From Rhodanobacter sp. C05 (GTDB taxonomy: Bacteria; Pseudomonadota; Gammaproteobacteria; Xanthomonadales; Rhodanobacteraceae): 64,000 nucleotides of DNA. Below are positions 53,348 to 61,874 of this stretch, piece by piece; positions within the stretch are counted from its first letter, which is position 1, and each line of letters starts with the position of its first letter. The notes beneath the pieces were generated by a model. That model was not told the origin of the DNA. It did no database searches and was given only the letters and a program-made list of their open reading frames with translations. Made by a program: the position numbers and the translations under genes. The stretch covers positions 62,001 through 126,000 of the forward strand of contig NZ_MUNQ01000026.1 of the NCBI RefSeq assembly GCF_002001165.1. Reading direction: 5' to 3'.

Positions 53348-54214
53348 TCAGGCATCAAGCAGGGCCGCATAACCATCGCGCGAATCCGGCCATTGCGGCA
53401 CGAAGCCACTGGCACGCAACCGTGCATTGCTGAGCCGCTTGCTGCCGATGCCGCCAGGCGCCGGACCATCGGCGACTGGCGAAACACCGATCAAGCCGGA
53501 CAGGTGGTCGTACAGCACATCAAGCGGCAACGGTGTGTCATCCACGCCAAGGTACAGCGACAGCGGATCGGCCAACGGCAACAGATGCACGATCGCCGCC
53601 GCGGCATCGTCGACATGGATGCGGTTGGCCCAATGCGGTTGCGCGCGCGGCACCTTGAGCTGGCCGGCGCGCAGGCGTTCGATCAACTGCAATCGGCCCG
53701 GCCCGTACAAGCCGGCCAGTCGCAACACGACTGAGGGAGTTTGCTGCGTGGCGAGCCACTGCTCCGCCTCCAGCAACACGCTGCCGTTGAATCCCGGCGG
53801 TGCCGGCGGCGTCCCTTCATCTACCCAGTCGCCAGCGTGCTCGCCATACACCGCGCTGGAGGAAATCAGCAGCGCGCGTTGCAAGTGCGCCTGATCGAGT
53901 GCGCCAAGCAGGTGCCGCAAGCCGTCCACAAACGTGCTGCGATAGGCTGCTTCATCACGCCGATCCGGCGTCGGCAGATAGACCACCCGGGTGATGCCGA
54001 CAGGCAGTTCACGCAGGGTCTCGGGTCGAGTCAGATCACCGCGCAGCCAGCGGATGCCGCTGTCGTCTGGGATCGGTGGCTCGCGCCGCAACGCCCACAC
54101 CTCGGCGCCGCGTGCCCGCAAACGCTGCGCCGCGCGCAGGCCCAGGTCGCCACAGCCGGCCAGCAATACCTGTTCGTTCACCACAGCTTTCTTCACCACA
54201 GCCGTTGAATCCAC
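53348..54214 (-). CDS. NAD-dependent epimerase/dehydratase family protein (YeeZ-like SDR)
   Basis: A 288-residue extended SDR with Rossmann motif LLAGCGDLGLRAAQRL near residues 16-32, a Ser-Ser-Ala-Tyr catalytic-type segment ISSSAVYGEHAGDW near residue 115-130, and a C-terminal substrate domain. The catalytic Lys of the YxxxK pair is not seen (YGEHA). Function unknown. GTG at 54214 is the longest start; a GTG at 54181 leads directly into NEQVLLAGCG and leaves more room for the divergent aroK promoter. Confidence 0.78.
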   Translation of the reverse strand: MDSTAVVKKAVVNEQVLLAGCGDLGLRAAQRLRARGAEVWALRREPPIPDDSGIRWLRGDLTRPETLRELPVGITRVVYLPTPDRRDEAAYRSTFVDGLRHLLGALDQAHLQRALLISSSAVYGEHAGDWVDEGTPPAPPGFNGSVLLEAEQWLATQQTPSVVLRLAGLYGPGRLQLIERLRAGQLKVPRAQPHWANRIHVDDAAAAIVHLLPLADPLSLYLGVDDTPLPLDVLYDHLSGLIGVSPVADGPAPGGIGSKRLSNARLRASGFVPQWPDSRDGYAALLDA

Positions 54215-54219
54215 CCTGT

Positions 54220-54225
54220 TAGCAT
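54220..54225 (+). promoter_or_regulatory. Candidate -10 element of aroK; leaderless transcript possible
   Basis: TAGCAT ends seven bases before the aroK ATG at 54232, placing the predicted transcription start on the start codon itself. No convincing -35 lies 17 bases upstream. Similar TAGNAT strings lie before suhB, purM and the WGR gene. Confidence 0.35.
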
Positions 54226-54231
54226 CTGCGC

Positions 54232-54789
54232 ATGAATCCGTCGCACAACCTTTTCATCATCGGCCCGACCGGCGCCGGCAAGACCTCGATCGGGCGACGG
54301 CTTGCCATGCATTATGGCCTGCCGTTCGCCGATCTCGACCAGGAGATCGAACGGCACTGCGGCGTGGACGTGAACACCGTTTTCGAGATCGAGGGCGAAG
54401 CGGGTTTCCGCCAGCGCGAAAGCCTGTTGCTGGACGAATGCAGCCAGCGCGGCGGCGTGCTGCTCGCGACCGGTGCCGGCGTCGTGCTGGCCGAACACAA
54501 TCGTCAGCTGCTGCGCGAACGCGGCTACGTGATGTGGCTGCAGACCAGCATCGAGCAGCAGCTGGAACGGCTGGAACGCGACCATCGTCGCCCGCTGCTT
54601 GCCGTGCCGAACCGGCGCGAGCGGCTGCAGACGATGGCGCAGATCCGCGAGCCGCTGTACCGCGACCTCGCCGATCTGGCCATCCCCGGCGAACACGGCA
54701 GCGTCGCGGCCGCCACTGACCGCTGCATCGCGCTGATCGATCATCATTGGCAGCGTCCACCTCATCCATGGCAGCAACAGAGCGCATGA
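54232..54789 (+). CDS. aroK: Shikimate kinase AroK
   Basis: A 185-residue NMP-kinase-fold enzyme phosphorylating shikimate. Walker [19 protein letters not shown] is at residues 7-24, the shikimate site includes LDQEIER and the GEAGFRQRE box (residue 55-65), and the LATGAGVVL strand follows. It overlaps aroB by four bases, the universal aroK-aroB pair. Confidence 0.95.
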   Translation: MNPSHNLFIIGPTGAGKTSIGRRLAMHYGLPFADLDQEIERHCGVDVNTVFEIEGEAGFRQRESLLLDECSQRGGVLLATGAGVVLAEHNRQLLRERGYVMWLQTSIEQQLERLERDHRRPLLAVPNRRERLQTMAQIREPLYRDLADLAIPGEHGSVAAATDRCIALIDHHWQRPPHPWQQQSA

Positions 54790-55883
54790 ACCAGCCGGCA
54801 ATCCAGACCATCACCGTCGCACTGGGCCAGCGCAGCTATCCGGTATGGATCGGCGCCGGCCTGCTCACCAACCACGCCCGCTGGCGCGCCATGCTGCGCG
54901 GCCGGCATGCGCTGGTGATCAGCAATACCACGGTGGCGCCACTGTACCTGCCGCGCATCGAACAGGGGCTGCACGGCCTGCGCTGGTCGTCGTTCCTGCT
55001 CGATGACGGCGAAGCACACAAAAGCTTTGCCAATGTCGGGTACGCCTTGGAAGCGCTGGGCCAGCTCGGCGCCACCCGCGATGCCTGCGTGATCGCGCTC
55101 GGCGGTGGCGTGGTCGGTGATCTGGCCGGCTTTACGGCCGCCTGCTGGATGCGCGGCATCGACTTCATCCAGATGCCGACCACCCTGCTGGCGATGGTCG
55201 ATTCCTCGGTCGGCGGCAAGACCGGCGTCAACCTGCCGGTCGGCAAGAACCTCGCCGGTGCATTCCACCAGCCGCGCGCGGTAATCGCCGACATCGACAC
55301 ATTGGCCACCCTGCCCGTGCGCGAATACCGCGCCGGACTCGCCGAAGTGATCAAGGGCGCAGCGATCGGCGACGAACCGTTCTTTGCGTGGCTGGAACAG
55401 CATGTCGACGCACTGGTGGCACGCGATCCCGCCACCGTGCCGGAAGCGATCGCGCGGAAGGTACGCTACAAGGCCGGCGTGGTCGCTCGCGACGAAACCG
55501 AGCAGGGCGAGCGCGCCCTGCTCAACCTCGGCCATACCTTCGGCCATGCCTTGGAAACCGCCGGGCACTACACCACCCTGCTGCACGGCGAAGGCGTGGC
55601 GATCGGCATGCTGCTGGCTGCGCAGTTGTCCGAGCGATTGGGCATGAGCACCGCCGCCGATACCTCGCGGCTACGGCACTTGCTGGAAAAACTTGGCCTG
55701 CCTACCACGATCCCACCCGGCATGGAAACGCAGCAATTGCTGGTGCTGATGCGACTGGACAAGAAGAACACCGCCGGCGTGTTGCGGCTGATCCTGTGGC
55801 GCGGCATTGGCCGTGCCGAGATCGTCGCGGGCGTCGCCGAAGCCGATGTACTGGCCGTGTTGCAAGCTGCCATGCCGGCATAA
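54786..55883 (+). CDS. aroB: 3-dehydroquinate synthase AroB
   Basis: A 365-residue NAD- and metal-dependent enzyme, second step of the shikimate pathway. Motifs: [18 protein letters not shown] near residue 98-115, [19 protein letters not shown] near residue 128-147, and zinc ligands around GHTFGHALE (residue 248) and [11 protein letters not shown]. It begins with ATG overlapping the aroK stop. Followed 94 bases later by the WGR gene, then hemE. Confidence 0.95.
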   Translation: MNQPAIQTITVALGQRSYPVWIGAGLLTNHARWRAMLRGRHALVISNTTVAPLYLPRIEQGLHGLRWSSFLLDDGEAHKSFANVGYALEALGQLGATRDACVIALGGGVVGDLAGFTAACWMRGIDFIQMPTTLLAMVDSSVGGKTGVNLPVGKNLAGAFHQPRAVIADIDTLATLPVREYRAGLAEVIKGAAIGDEPFFAWLEQHVDALVARDPATVPEAIARKVRYKAGVVARDETEQGERALLNLGHTFGHALETAGHYTTLLHGEGVAIGMLLAAQLSERLGMSTAADTSRLRHLLEKLGLPTTIPPGMETQQLLVLMRLDKKNTAGVLRLILWRGIGRAEIVAGVAEADVLAVLQAAMPA

Positions 55884-55931
55884 CCGATCACCTGCGTCAC
55901 CGGCGCGCTCGCTACCCGGCCGCCAGCCTTC

Positions 55932-55937
55932 TAGAAT
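55932..55937 (+). promoter_or_regulatory. -10-like TAGAAT before the WGR gene
   Basis: TAGAAT at 55932-55937 lies 41 bases before the WGR start. No -35 is clear, and the preceding bases are TTC rather than TGN. It would give transcription of WGR-hemE independent of aroKB. Confidence 0.35.
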
Positions 55938-55977
55938 GCTCACGTTTGCGGCGTGCCGCACAGTCCATCCGGAACCC

Positions 55978-56238
55978 ATGCGCCTCTATCTGCAAACCGT
56001 GCCCGGCAGCTCCGACGCACCCCGCTACGTCCAGATCACGCTGGAGCAGGATCTGCTGGGCGGCTGGACGCTGTATCGCGAGTCCGGCACCCAGGGCGGC
56101 CGCGCGACCATGAAGCGCGAGCAGTACCTGGAGCGCGATGAGGCGGTCAGCGCCTTCGAGAAAGCCCGCGATGCCCAGCTCAAGCGCGGCTTCCGCCTGA
56201 TGTTTGCCCAGGGGCTGGAAGGCCCGTACGGACGTTGA
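55978..56238 (+). CDS. WGR domain-containing small protein
   Basis: An 86-residue protein consisting of a single WGR domain, with [40 protein letters not shown] as the core and an alpha-helical ending. WGR domains occur in PARPs and in bacterial proteins of unknown role, possibly nucleic-acid binding. It ends four bases before hemE, so cotranscription is likely. Confidence 0.82.
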   Translation: MRLYLQTVPGSSDAPRYVQITLEQDLLGGWTLYRESGTQGGRATMKREQYLERDEAVSAFEKARDAQLKRGFRLMFAQGLEGPYGR

Positions 56239-56242
56239 TTTG

Positions 56243-57313
56243 ATGAATGCCACGCTGAAGAACGATCGCTTCCTGCGCGCCCTGCGTCGCGAACCCACCG
56301 ATACCACGCCGATCTGGGTCATGCGCCAGGCAGGCCGTTATCTGCCCGAGTATCGCGCCACCCGCGAACGCGCCGGCAGCTTCATGGGCCTCGCGCAGAA
56401 CCCCGAGTTCGCCTGCGAAGTCACCCTGCAGCCGCTGGAACGCTTCGAACTCGACGCCGCGATCCTGTTCTCCGACATCCTCACCATCCCCGACGCGATG
56501 GGCCTGGGCCTGTCGTTCGCTCAGGGCGAAGGCCCGCAATTCGCGCACCCGGTACGTACGGCGGCCGATATCGCGAGACTCGCCGTGCCCGACATGGACG
56601 GCGAACTGCGCTACGTGATGGATGCCGTGCGACTGATCCGTCAGGAACTGCACGGACGCGTGCCGTTGATCGGCTTCTCCGGCAGCCCGTGGACGCTTGC
56701 CTGCTACATGGTCGAGGGCCACGGCTCCAAGGATTTCGCCACGCTCAAGGCGATGTGCTGGAACGAACCGAAGCTCGCCCACCAGCTGCTCGACACGCTG
56801 GCGCAGTCCGTGGCGCACTACCTGATCGCCCAAGCCGCCGCGGGCGCACAGGCGCTGATGATCTTCGACACCTGGGGCGGTCTGCTCGGCCCCGTGCCGT
56901 TCCGCGAATTCTCGCTGCGCTACATGGCGCAGATCGTCGCCGCGCTGAAGGCCGACCCGCACGCCCGCGAGCTGCCGGTGATCCTGTTCTCCAAGGGCGC
57001 CGGCCGGAACCTCGCCGAGATGGCCGACACCGGCTGCACCTCGCTAGGCGTCGACTGGACCATGGATCTGGCCGACGCGCGCCGCGCCGTCGCCGGCAAG
57101 GTCGCCCTGCAAGGCAACCTCGACCCCGCGATCCTGCGTGCCAGCCCCGACGTGATCCGCCGCGAAGCCCGCGCCGTGCTCGACAGCTACGGCAACCATC
57201 CCGGCCACGTGTTCAACCTCGGCCATGGCATCACGCCGGAAGTCGATCCGGAGCATGTGAAAGTGCTGGTGGATGAGGTGCACGCTTACGGGCGCAAGTT
57301 GCGCGGCAGTTGA
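56243..57313 (+). CDS. hemE: Uroporphyrinogen decarboxylase HemE
   Basis: A 356-residue enzyme of haem synthesis that decarboxylates uroporphyrinogen III to coproporphyrinogen III. Signatures: [18 protein letters not shown] near residues 24-42, the [13 protein letters not shown] strand near 85 with the catalytic Asp, [16 protein letters not shown] near 145-160 and [10 protein letters not shown] near 290. The ATG at 56243 gives the family-typical [14 protein letters not shown] start. It follows WGR by four bases. Confidence 0.95.
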   Translation: MNATLKNDRFLRALRREPTDTTPIWVMRQAGRYLPEYRATRERAGSFMGLAQNPEFACEVTLQPLERFELDAAILFSDILTIPDAMGLGLSFAQGEGPQFAHPVRTAADIARLAVPDMDGELRYVMDAVRLIRQELHGRVPLIGFSGSPWTLACYMVEGHGSKDFATLKAMCWNEPKLAHQLLDTLAQSVAHYLIAQAAAGAQALMIFDTWGGLLGPVPFREFSLRYMAQIVAALKADPHARELPVILFSKGAGRNLAEMADTGCTSLGVDWTMDLADARRAVAGKVALQGNLDPAILRASPDVIRREARAVLDSYGNHPGHVFNLGHGITPEVDPEHVKVLVDEVHAYGRKLRGS

Positions 57314-57351
57314 GCCCCACTGCAAGACCGATTGAAAACCCGGAGGAACCC

Positions 57352-57768
57352 ATGCGCGCCAATCGCTCCATACCCTCCAGCACAATCATCCCGGTGCTCC
57401 GTTACTCCGACGTGCCGCAGGCTGCCGCTTGGCTATGTCGCACCTTCGGTTTTACGGAACGGTTGCGTATCGGCGACCATCGCGTCCAACTGCACGTGGG
57501 TGACGGAGCTGTCGTCGTCGCCGATAGCGGCACGGAAAACACCGCGCCATTGCCAACCCACGCGATCATGGTTCGAGTCGCAGACGTGGATGCCCACCAC
57601 ATCCAGGCAGACGCTGCCGGCGCAGTCATCCTCCACCTGCCCACGAGCTACCCGTACGGTGAGCGCCAGTACACAGCGGTGGATATTGGCGGGCACATCT
57701 GGACGTTTTCGCAGACCGTTGAAGATGTGGAGCCGGCCGACTGGGGTGGAGAGTTGCTTACTCCCTGA
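57352..57768 (+). CDS. VOC/glyoxalase-fold protein
   Basis: A 138-residue VOC-superfamily protein. Two halves of beta-alpha-beta-beta-beta are visible: [23 protein letters not shown] at the start and [20 protein letters not shown] in the middle, with [21 protein letters not shown] strand ([17 protein letters not shown]) near the end. The substrate is unknown. A GGAGG lies eight bases before the ATG at 57352, which decides this start over TTG at 57310, which overlaps hemE. Confidence 0.85.
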   Translation: MRANRSIPSSTIIPVLRYSDVPQAAAWLCRTFGFTERLRIGDHRVQLHVGDGAVVVADSGTENTAPLPTHAIMVRVADVDAHHIQADAAGAVILHLPTSYPYGERQYTAVDIGGHIWTFSQTVEDVEPADWGGELLTP

Positions 57769-57852
57769 GCGATTGGGTCACGACCAGGAATAAATATGAT
57801 CGCAGCCATGGCAGGTCGTGGCTGCAAAGCTATGGGGTTGAGAGCAAGAGCA

Positions 57853-57890
57853 CCCCTCCCTCAACCCTCCCCTGCAAGCAGGGGAGGGAG
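57853..57890. repeat. REP-like GC-rich hairpin, third copy of the 2278-2380 element
   Basis: The unit (CCCTCCCTCAACCCTCCCCT then GCAAGCAGGGGAGGG) matches the arm at 2343-2380 in nearly all positions and in the same orientation. CCCTCCCCTGC (57865-57875) and GCAGGGGAGGG (57878-57888) form a perfect 11-bp hairpin. It sits between the VOC gene and the valS promoter. Confidence 0.78.
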
Positions 57891-57902
57891 AAAAGCGCGG
57901 TT

Positions 57903-57931
57903 TTGGCAGCCCAGCCCCCTCCCCGTACAAT
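57903..57931 (+). promoter_or_regulatory. Sigma-70-type promoter of valS
   Basis: TTGGCA at 57903-57908 and TACAAT at 57926-57931 are separated by 17 bases; each matches the consensus at five of six positions. Predicted start near 57938, giving a leader of about 50 bases. This rules out the in-frame ATG at 57930 as the translation start. Confidence 0.65.
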
Positions 57932-57989
57932 GGCCCGCTATCCCCATGACAAAGCGCGCGCCTTGCGCGCGCCACCGAGCCCAATCCCG

Positions 57990-60833
57990 ATGGAAAAGAG
58001 TTTCGAACCCGCCCAGATCGAGTCGACGTGGTATGCACGCTGGGAAGCCAGTGGTGCGTTCAAGCCATCGGGCAAGGGCGATCCGTATTGCATCCTGCTG
58101 CCGCCGCCGAATGTCACCGGCACGTTGCATATGGGGCATGCGTTCCAGCAGACCGTGATGGACATGCTGGTGCGCTACCAGCACATGCGTGGGATGAACA
58201 CGCTGTGGCAGGTCGGTACCGATCATGCGGGTATCGCTACCCAGAAGATCGTGGAGAACCAGCTGGCGGTTGAGGACAAGACGCGGCATGACCTGGGCCG
58301 CGATGCCTTTGTCGAGCGCGTGTGGAAGTGGAAGGAGGAGTCCGGCTCCACCATCACCAACCAGATGCGCCGCATCGGCGCCGCCGCGGACTGGTCGCGC
58401 GAGCGCTTCACCATGGACGAGGGACTCTCGGCCGCGGTGCGCAAGGTGTTCATCGACTGGTATCGCGCGGGGCTGATTTATCGCGGCAACCGGCTGGTGA
58501 ACTGGGACCCGGTACTGGGCACCGCCGTGTCCGATCTGGAAGTGAACAATGTCGAGCGCGACGGCCATATGTGGTCGATCCGCTACCCGGTCGTGGGCAG
58601 CGACGAGAGCGTGGTAGTCGCCACCACCCGCCCGGAGACCATGCTGGGCGACGTCGCCGTGGCCGTGCATCCGGAAGACGAGCGCTATGCGCATCTGGTC
58701 GGCAAGACGCTGAAGCTGCCGTTGACGGATCGCGAGATTCCGGTCATCGCAGATGACTATGTCGACAAGGATTTCGGCACCGGCTGCGTGAAGATCACCC
58801 CGGCGCACGACTTCAACGACTACGCGATCGGCCAGCGCCACAAGTTGGCGCCGATCACCATCTTCACGCTGGCCGCTAAGGTCAACGACAACGCACCGGA
58901 AAAATATCGCGGCCTCGACCGCTACGACGCGCGCAAGCGCGTGCTGGCCGATCTCGAAGCCGCCGGCCTGCTGGTCGAAACCAAGCCGCACAAGCTGCAG
59001 GTGCCGGTGAGCGATCGCTCGGACGCGGTGATCGAGCCGATGCTGACCGACCAGTGGTTCGTCGACCTCACCTCCGACACGCTGGCCGATGGACGTCCGG
59101 GCGGCCGCAAGGCAATCACCCAGCCGGCGCTGGACGCCGTGCGTTCGGGCGAGATCAAGTTCGTGCCGGAGAACTGGGCCACCACGTATTCGCAATGGTT
59201 GGACAACATCCAGGACTGGTGCATCAGCCGCCAGCTGTGGTGGGGTCATCGCATCCCGGCGTGGTACGACGAGGCCGGCAACATCTTCGTGGGCGAGGAC
59301 GAGGCGGACGCACGCAAGTCCGCCACCACGGCACCGATCGGCGCGCTGCGCCAGGACGACGACGTACTCGACACCTGGTTCAGCTCGGCACTGTGGCCGT
59401 TCTCCACCCTCGGCTGGCCGGCGAACGGGCCGGTGAAGAACGAGCGCGGCGAAGTCGTGGCGAACTGGGAGCAGGACAAGATCTTCCTGCCCAGCGCCGT
59501 GCTGGTCACCGGCTTCGACATCATCTTCTTCTGGGTCGCCCGCATGGTGATGGCGACCAAGTACTTCACCGGCGAGGTCCCGTTCCGCGAGGTCTACATC
59601 AACGCCATCGTGCGCGATGCCGAAGGCCAGAAGATGTCCAAGTCCAAGGGCAACACGCTGGACCCGCTGGACCTGATCGACGGCATCGAGCTGGAGCCGC
59701 TGGTGGCGAAATCCACCAGGTCACTGCTGATTCCGCAGGTGCGCGAGAAGGTCGAGAAGCGCGTCCGCAAGGATTACCCCGACGGCATCCCGGCGATCGG
59801 CACCGATGCACTGCGTTTCACCTTCGCCGCGCTGGCCAGCTACAGCCGCACGATCAACTTCGACATCAAGCGCGCCGAAGGCTACAAGGCGTTCTGCAAC
59901 AAGCTGTGGAATGCCGCGCGGTTTGTGCTGATGAATATGCCCGATGAGAGCGGGCTGGAAGGCAAGATCGCCGCGCTGGCTGGTGCACCGGTGACCGAGG
60001 CGGAGCGCTGGATCCTTACCCGCCTGAAGCAGACCCTGGGCGAAGTCGAACAGCACTTCATCACCTACCGCTTCGATCTGCTGGCGCAGTCACTCTATGA
60101 GTTCGTCTGGAACGAATATTGCGACTGGTTCCTGGAACTGTCCAAGCCAGCATTGAACGGTGATGACGCGAACGCCGCGGCATCCACCCGCCATACCCTG
60201 CTGGTGGTACTTGAAAGTGTGTTGCGCGCCCTGCACCCGATCATTCCGTTCATCACCGAAGAAATCTGGCAATCGGTGGCGCCGAAACTCAAGCTCACTG
60301 ACAACAGCCTGATGCAGCGGCCGTGGCCGCGCGCTGACGAGATCGCTGCGGATGATGCCGCGACAGCCGAAATCGAGTGGTTCAAGAACGTACTGAACGG
60401 TATCCGCAAGATCCGCTCTGAAATGAACATCTCCCCCGCCAAGACGATCCCGCTGCTGCTCGCCGACGGCGACGCCAGCGATCGTGCCCGCGTGGCGAAG
60501 TTCGCTGCGCAAATCGCCTTCCTTGGCCGCACCGAAACACCACGGTGGATCGAAAGTGGTGCCGACGAACCGGCCGCCGCCGCTGCCGTGGTCGGCACGC
60601 TGCGCGTGATGATCCCGCTCGCTGGACTGATCGACCTCGGCGCCGAAAAGACGCGCCTGGCCAAGGAAATCAGCCGCATCGAAGTCGAGATCAAAAAGTG
60701 CGAAGGCAAACTCGGCAACGCCAACTTCGTCGCCAACGCACCAGCCGAAGTCGTCACCCAGGAACGCCAGCGCATCGCCGACTGGAACATCACCCTCACG
60801 GCACTGCGCGAGCAGTCGCAAAAGCTGGGCTGA
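57990..60833 (+). CDS. valS: Valyl-tRNA synthetase ValS
   Basis: A 947-residue class I aminoacyl-tRNA synthetase, close to E. coli ValS (951). The HIGH box is in [15 protein letters not shown] near residues 38-52 and the KMSKSKGN box is near residues 547-554. The CP1 editing domain contains [20 protein letters not shown]-terminal coiled coil from about residue 880 ([15 protein letters not shown]) is typical. The ATG at 57990 starts [11 protein letters not shown]; earlier in-frame ATGs precede the likely transcription start. Confidence 0.96.
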   Translation: MEKSFEPAQIESTWYARWEASGAFKPSGKGDPYCILLPPPNVTGTLHMGHAFQQTVMDMLVRYQHMRGMNTLWQVGTDHAGIATQKIVENQLAVEDKTRHDLGRDAFVERVWKWKEESGSTITNQMRRIGAAADWSRERFTMDEGLSAAVRKVFIDWYRAGLIYRGNRLVNWDPVLGTAVSDLEVNNVERDGHMWSIRYPVVGSDESVVVATTRPETMLGDVAVAVHPEDERYAHLVGKTLKLPLTDREIPVIADDYVDKDFGTGCVKITPAHDFNDYAIGQRHKLAPITIFTLAAKVNDNAPEKYRGLDRYDARKRVLADLEAAGLLVETKPHKLQVPVSDRSDAVIEPMLTDQWFVDLTSDTLADGRPGGRKAITQPALDAVRSGEIKFVPENWATTYSQWLDNIQDWCISRQLWWGHRIPAWYDEAGNIFVGEDEADARKSATTAPIGALRQDDDVLDTWFSSALWPFSTLGWPANGPVKNERGEVVANWEQDKIFLPSAVLVTGFDIIFFWVARMVMATKYFTGEVPFREVYINAIVRDAEGQKMSKSKGNTLDPLDLIDGIELEPLVAKSTRSLLIPQVREKVEKRVRKDYPDGIPAIGTDALRFTFAALASYSRTINFDIKRAEGYKAFCNKLWNAARFVLMNMPDESGLEGKIAALAGAPVTEAERWILTRLKQTLGEVEQHFITYRFDLLAQSLYEFVWNEYCDWFLELSKPALNGDDANAAASTRHTLLVVLESVLRALHPIIPFITEEIWQSVAPKLKLTDNSLMQRPWPRADEIAADDAATAEIEWFKNVLNGIRKIRSEMNISPAKTIPLLLADGDASDRARVAKFAAQIAFLGRTETPRWIESGADEPAAAAAVVGTLRVMIPLAGLIDLGAEKTRLAKEISRIEVEIKKCEGKLGNANFVANAPAEVVTQERQRIADWNITLTALREQSQKLG

Positions 60834-60913
60834 TTGCCTGGAGAGCATGCCCCGCTATTGTTGTCGACACGAATGCGCTACGCCGAACACCCCATCACCG
60901 CCCAGGCCCAATC

Positions 60914-61840
60914 ATGAAAGAGCCCGAAGTCGCCGTACTTATCCCCTGCTATAACGAGGCAGGTACGGTGGCGCAGGTGGTCTCCGACTTTCGTGCTGCG
61001 CTGCCAGGCGCGACGATCTATGTCTACGACAACAATTCGACCGATGGCACGGCAGAAATAGCAACCGCTGCTGGTGCGGTAGTGCGGACCGAGCCCGACC
61101 AGGGCAAGGGCGCCGTGGTGCAACGCATGTTTCGTGACATCGAGGCGGACTTCTACGTGATGGTGGATGGCGACCACACCTATGACGCGCAGCGCGCCCC
61201 GGAGATGCTGCGGATCGCCCGGGAAAACCTCTGCGACCTCGTCAACTGTGTCCGCCAGGAAACCGGCTTGGCCTATCGAACCGGCCATCGCTTCGGCAAC
61301 CTGCTGCTCACCAGTGCGGTGCGCAGGATTTTCGGCAACCGGGTGGAAGACATGCTGTCCGGTTACAAGGTCTTTTCGCGGCGATTCGTCAAATCGTTTC
61401 CGGCCACCTCCACCGGATTCGGCATCGAGACCGAATTGACCGTGCATGCGCTGGCACTGCGCATGCCGGTAGCCCACACGACGGGCGACTACCGTGGCCG
61501 GCCCGATGGTTCGGCCAGCAAGCTGAATACCTACCGGGATGGCTTTCGCATTCTCCTGCTGATCTTCCAGTTGTTCCGATACGAACGGCCGCTGACTTTC
61601 TTCTCGGTGATCGGGCTGCTCTGTGTGCTGTCCTCGGTCGCACTCGGCATACCGCTGGTCGACGAGTATCTGCGAACGGGACTGGTGCCACGATTTCCCA
61701 CTGCGATCCTGGCCACCGGCATCATGCTTACCGGGTTCCTCAGTTTCGTGACCGGCATGGTGCTCGACACGGTCACTCGCGGACGGCGCGAAATGAAGTT
61801 GCTGGCCTATCTCAGCCATCCGGCCTTCGGGCAGCGTTGA
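60914..61840 (+). CDS. GT2 polyprenyl-phosphate glycosyltransferase with two C-terminal helices
   Basis: A 308-residue family 2 glycosyltransferase. The N-terminal catalytic domain shows VAVLIPCYNEAGTVAQVV, YVYDNNSTDGT, and DGDHTYD as the metal-binding DxD near residue 85; GYKVFSRR lies near residue 155. Two hydrophobic helices at about 220-245 and 255-285 anchor it. This layout matches DPM/CsbB-type enzymes that load a sugar onto undecaprenyl phosphate. It lies 34 bases before a YfhO-like gene, suggesting joint action. Confidence 0.82.
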   Translation: MKEPEVAVLIPCYNEAGTVAQVVSDFRAALPGATIYVYDNNSTDGTAEIATAAGAVVRTEPDQGKGAVVQRMFRDIEADFYVMVDGDHTYDAQRAPEMLRIARENLCDLVNCVRQETGLAYRTGHRFGNLLLTSAVRRIFGNRVEDMLSGYKVFSRRFVKSFPATSTGFGIETELTVHALALRMPVAHTTGDYRGRPDGSASKLNTYRDGFRILLLIFQLFRYERPLTFFSVIGLLCVLSSVALGIPLVDEYLRTGLVPRFPTAILATGIMLTGFLSFVTGMVLDTVTRGRREMKLLAYLSHPAFGQR

Positions 61841-61874
61841 TGCGCGCACGGCCCCGACGGATGTTGGATATCGC

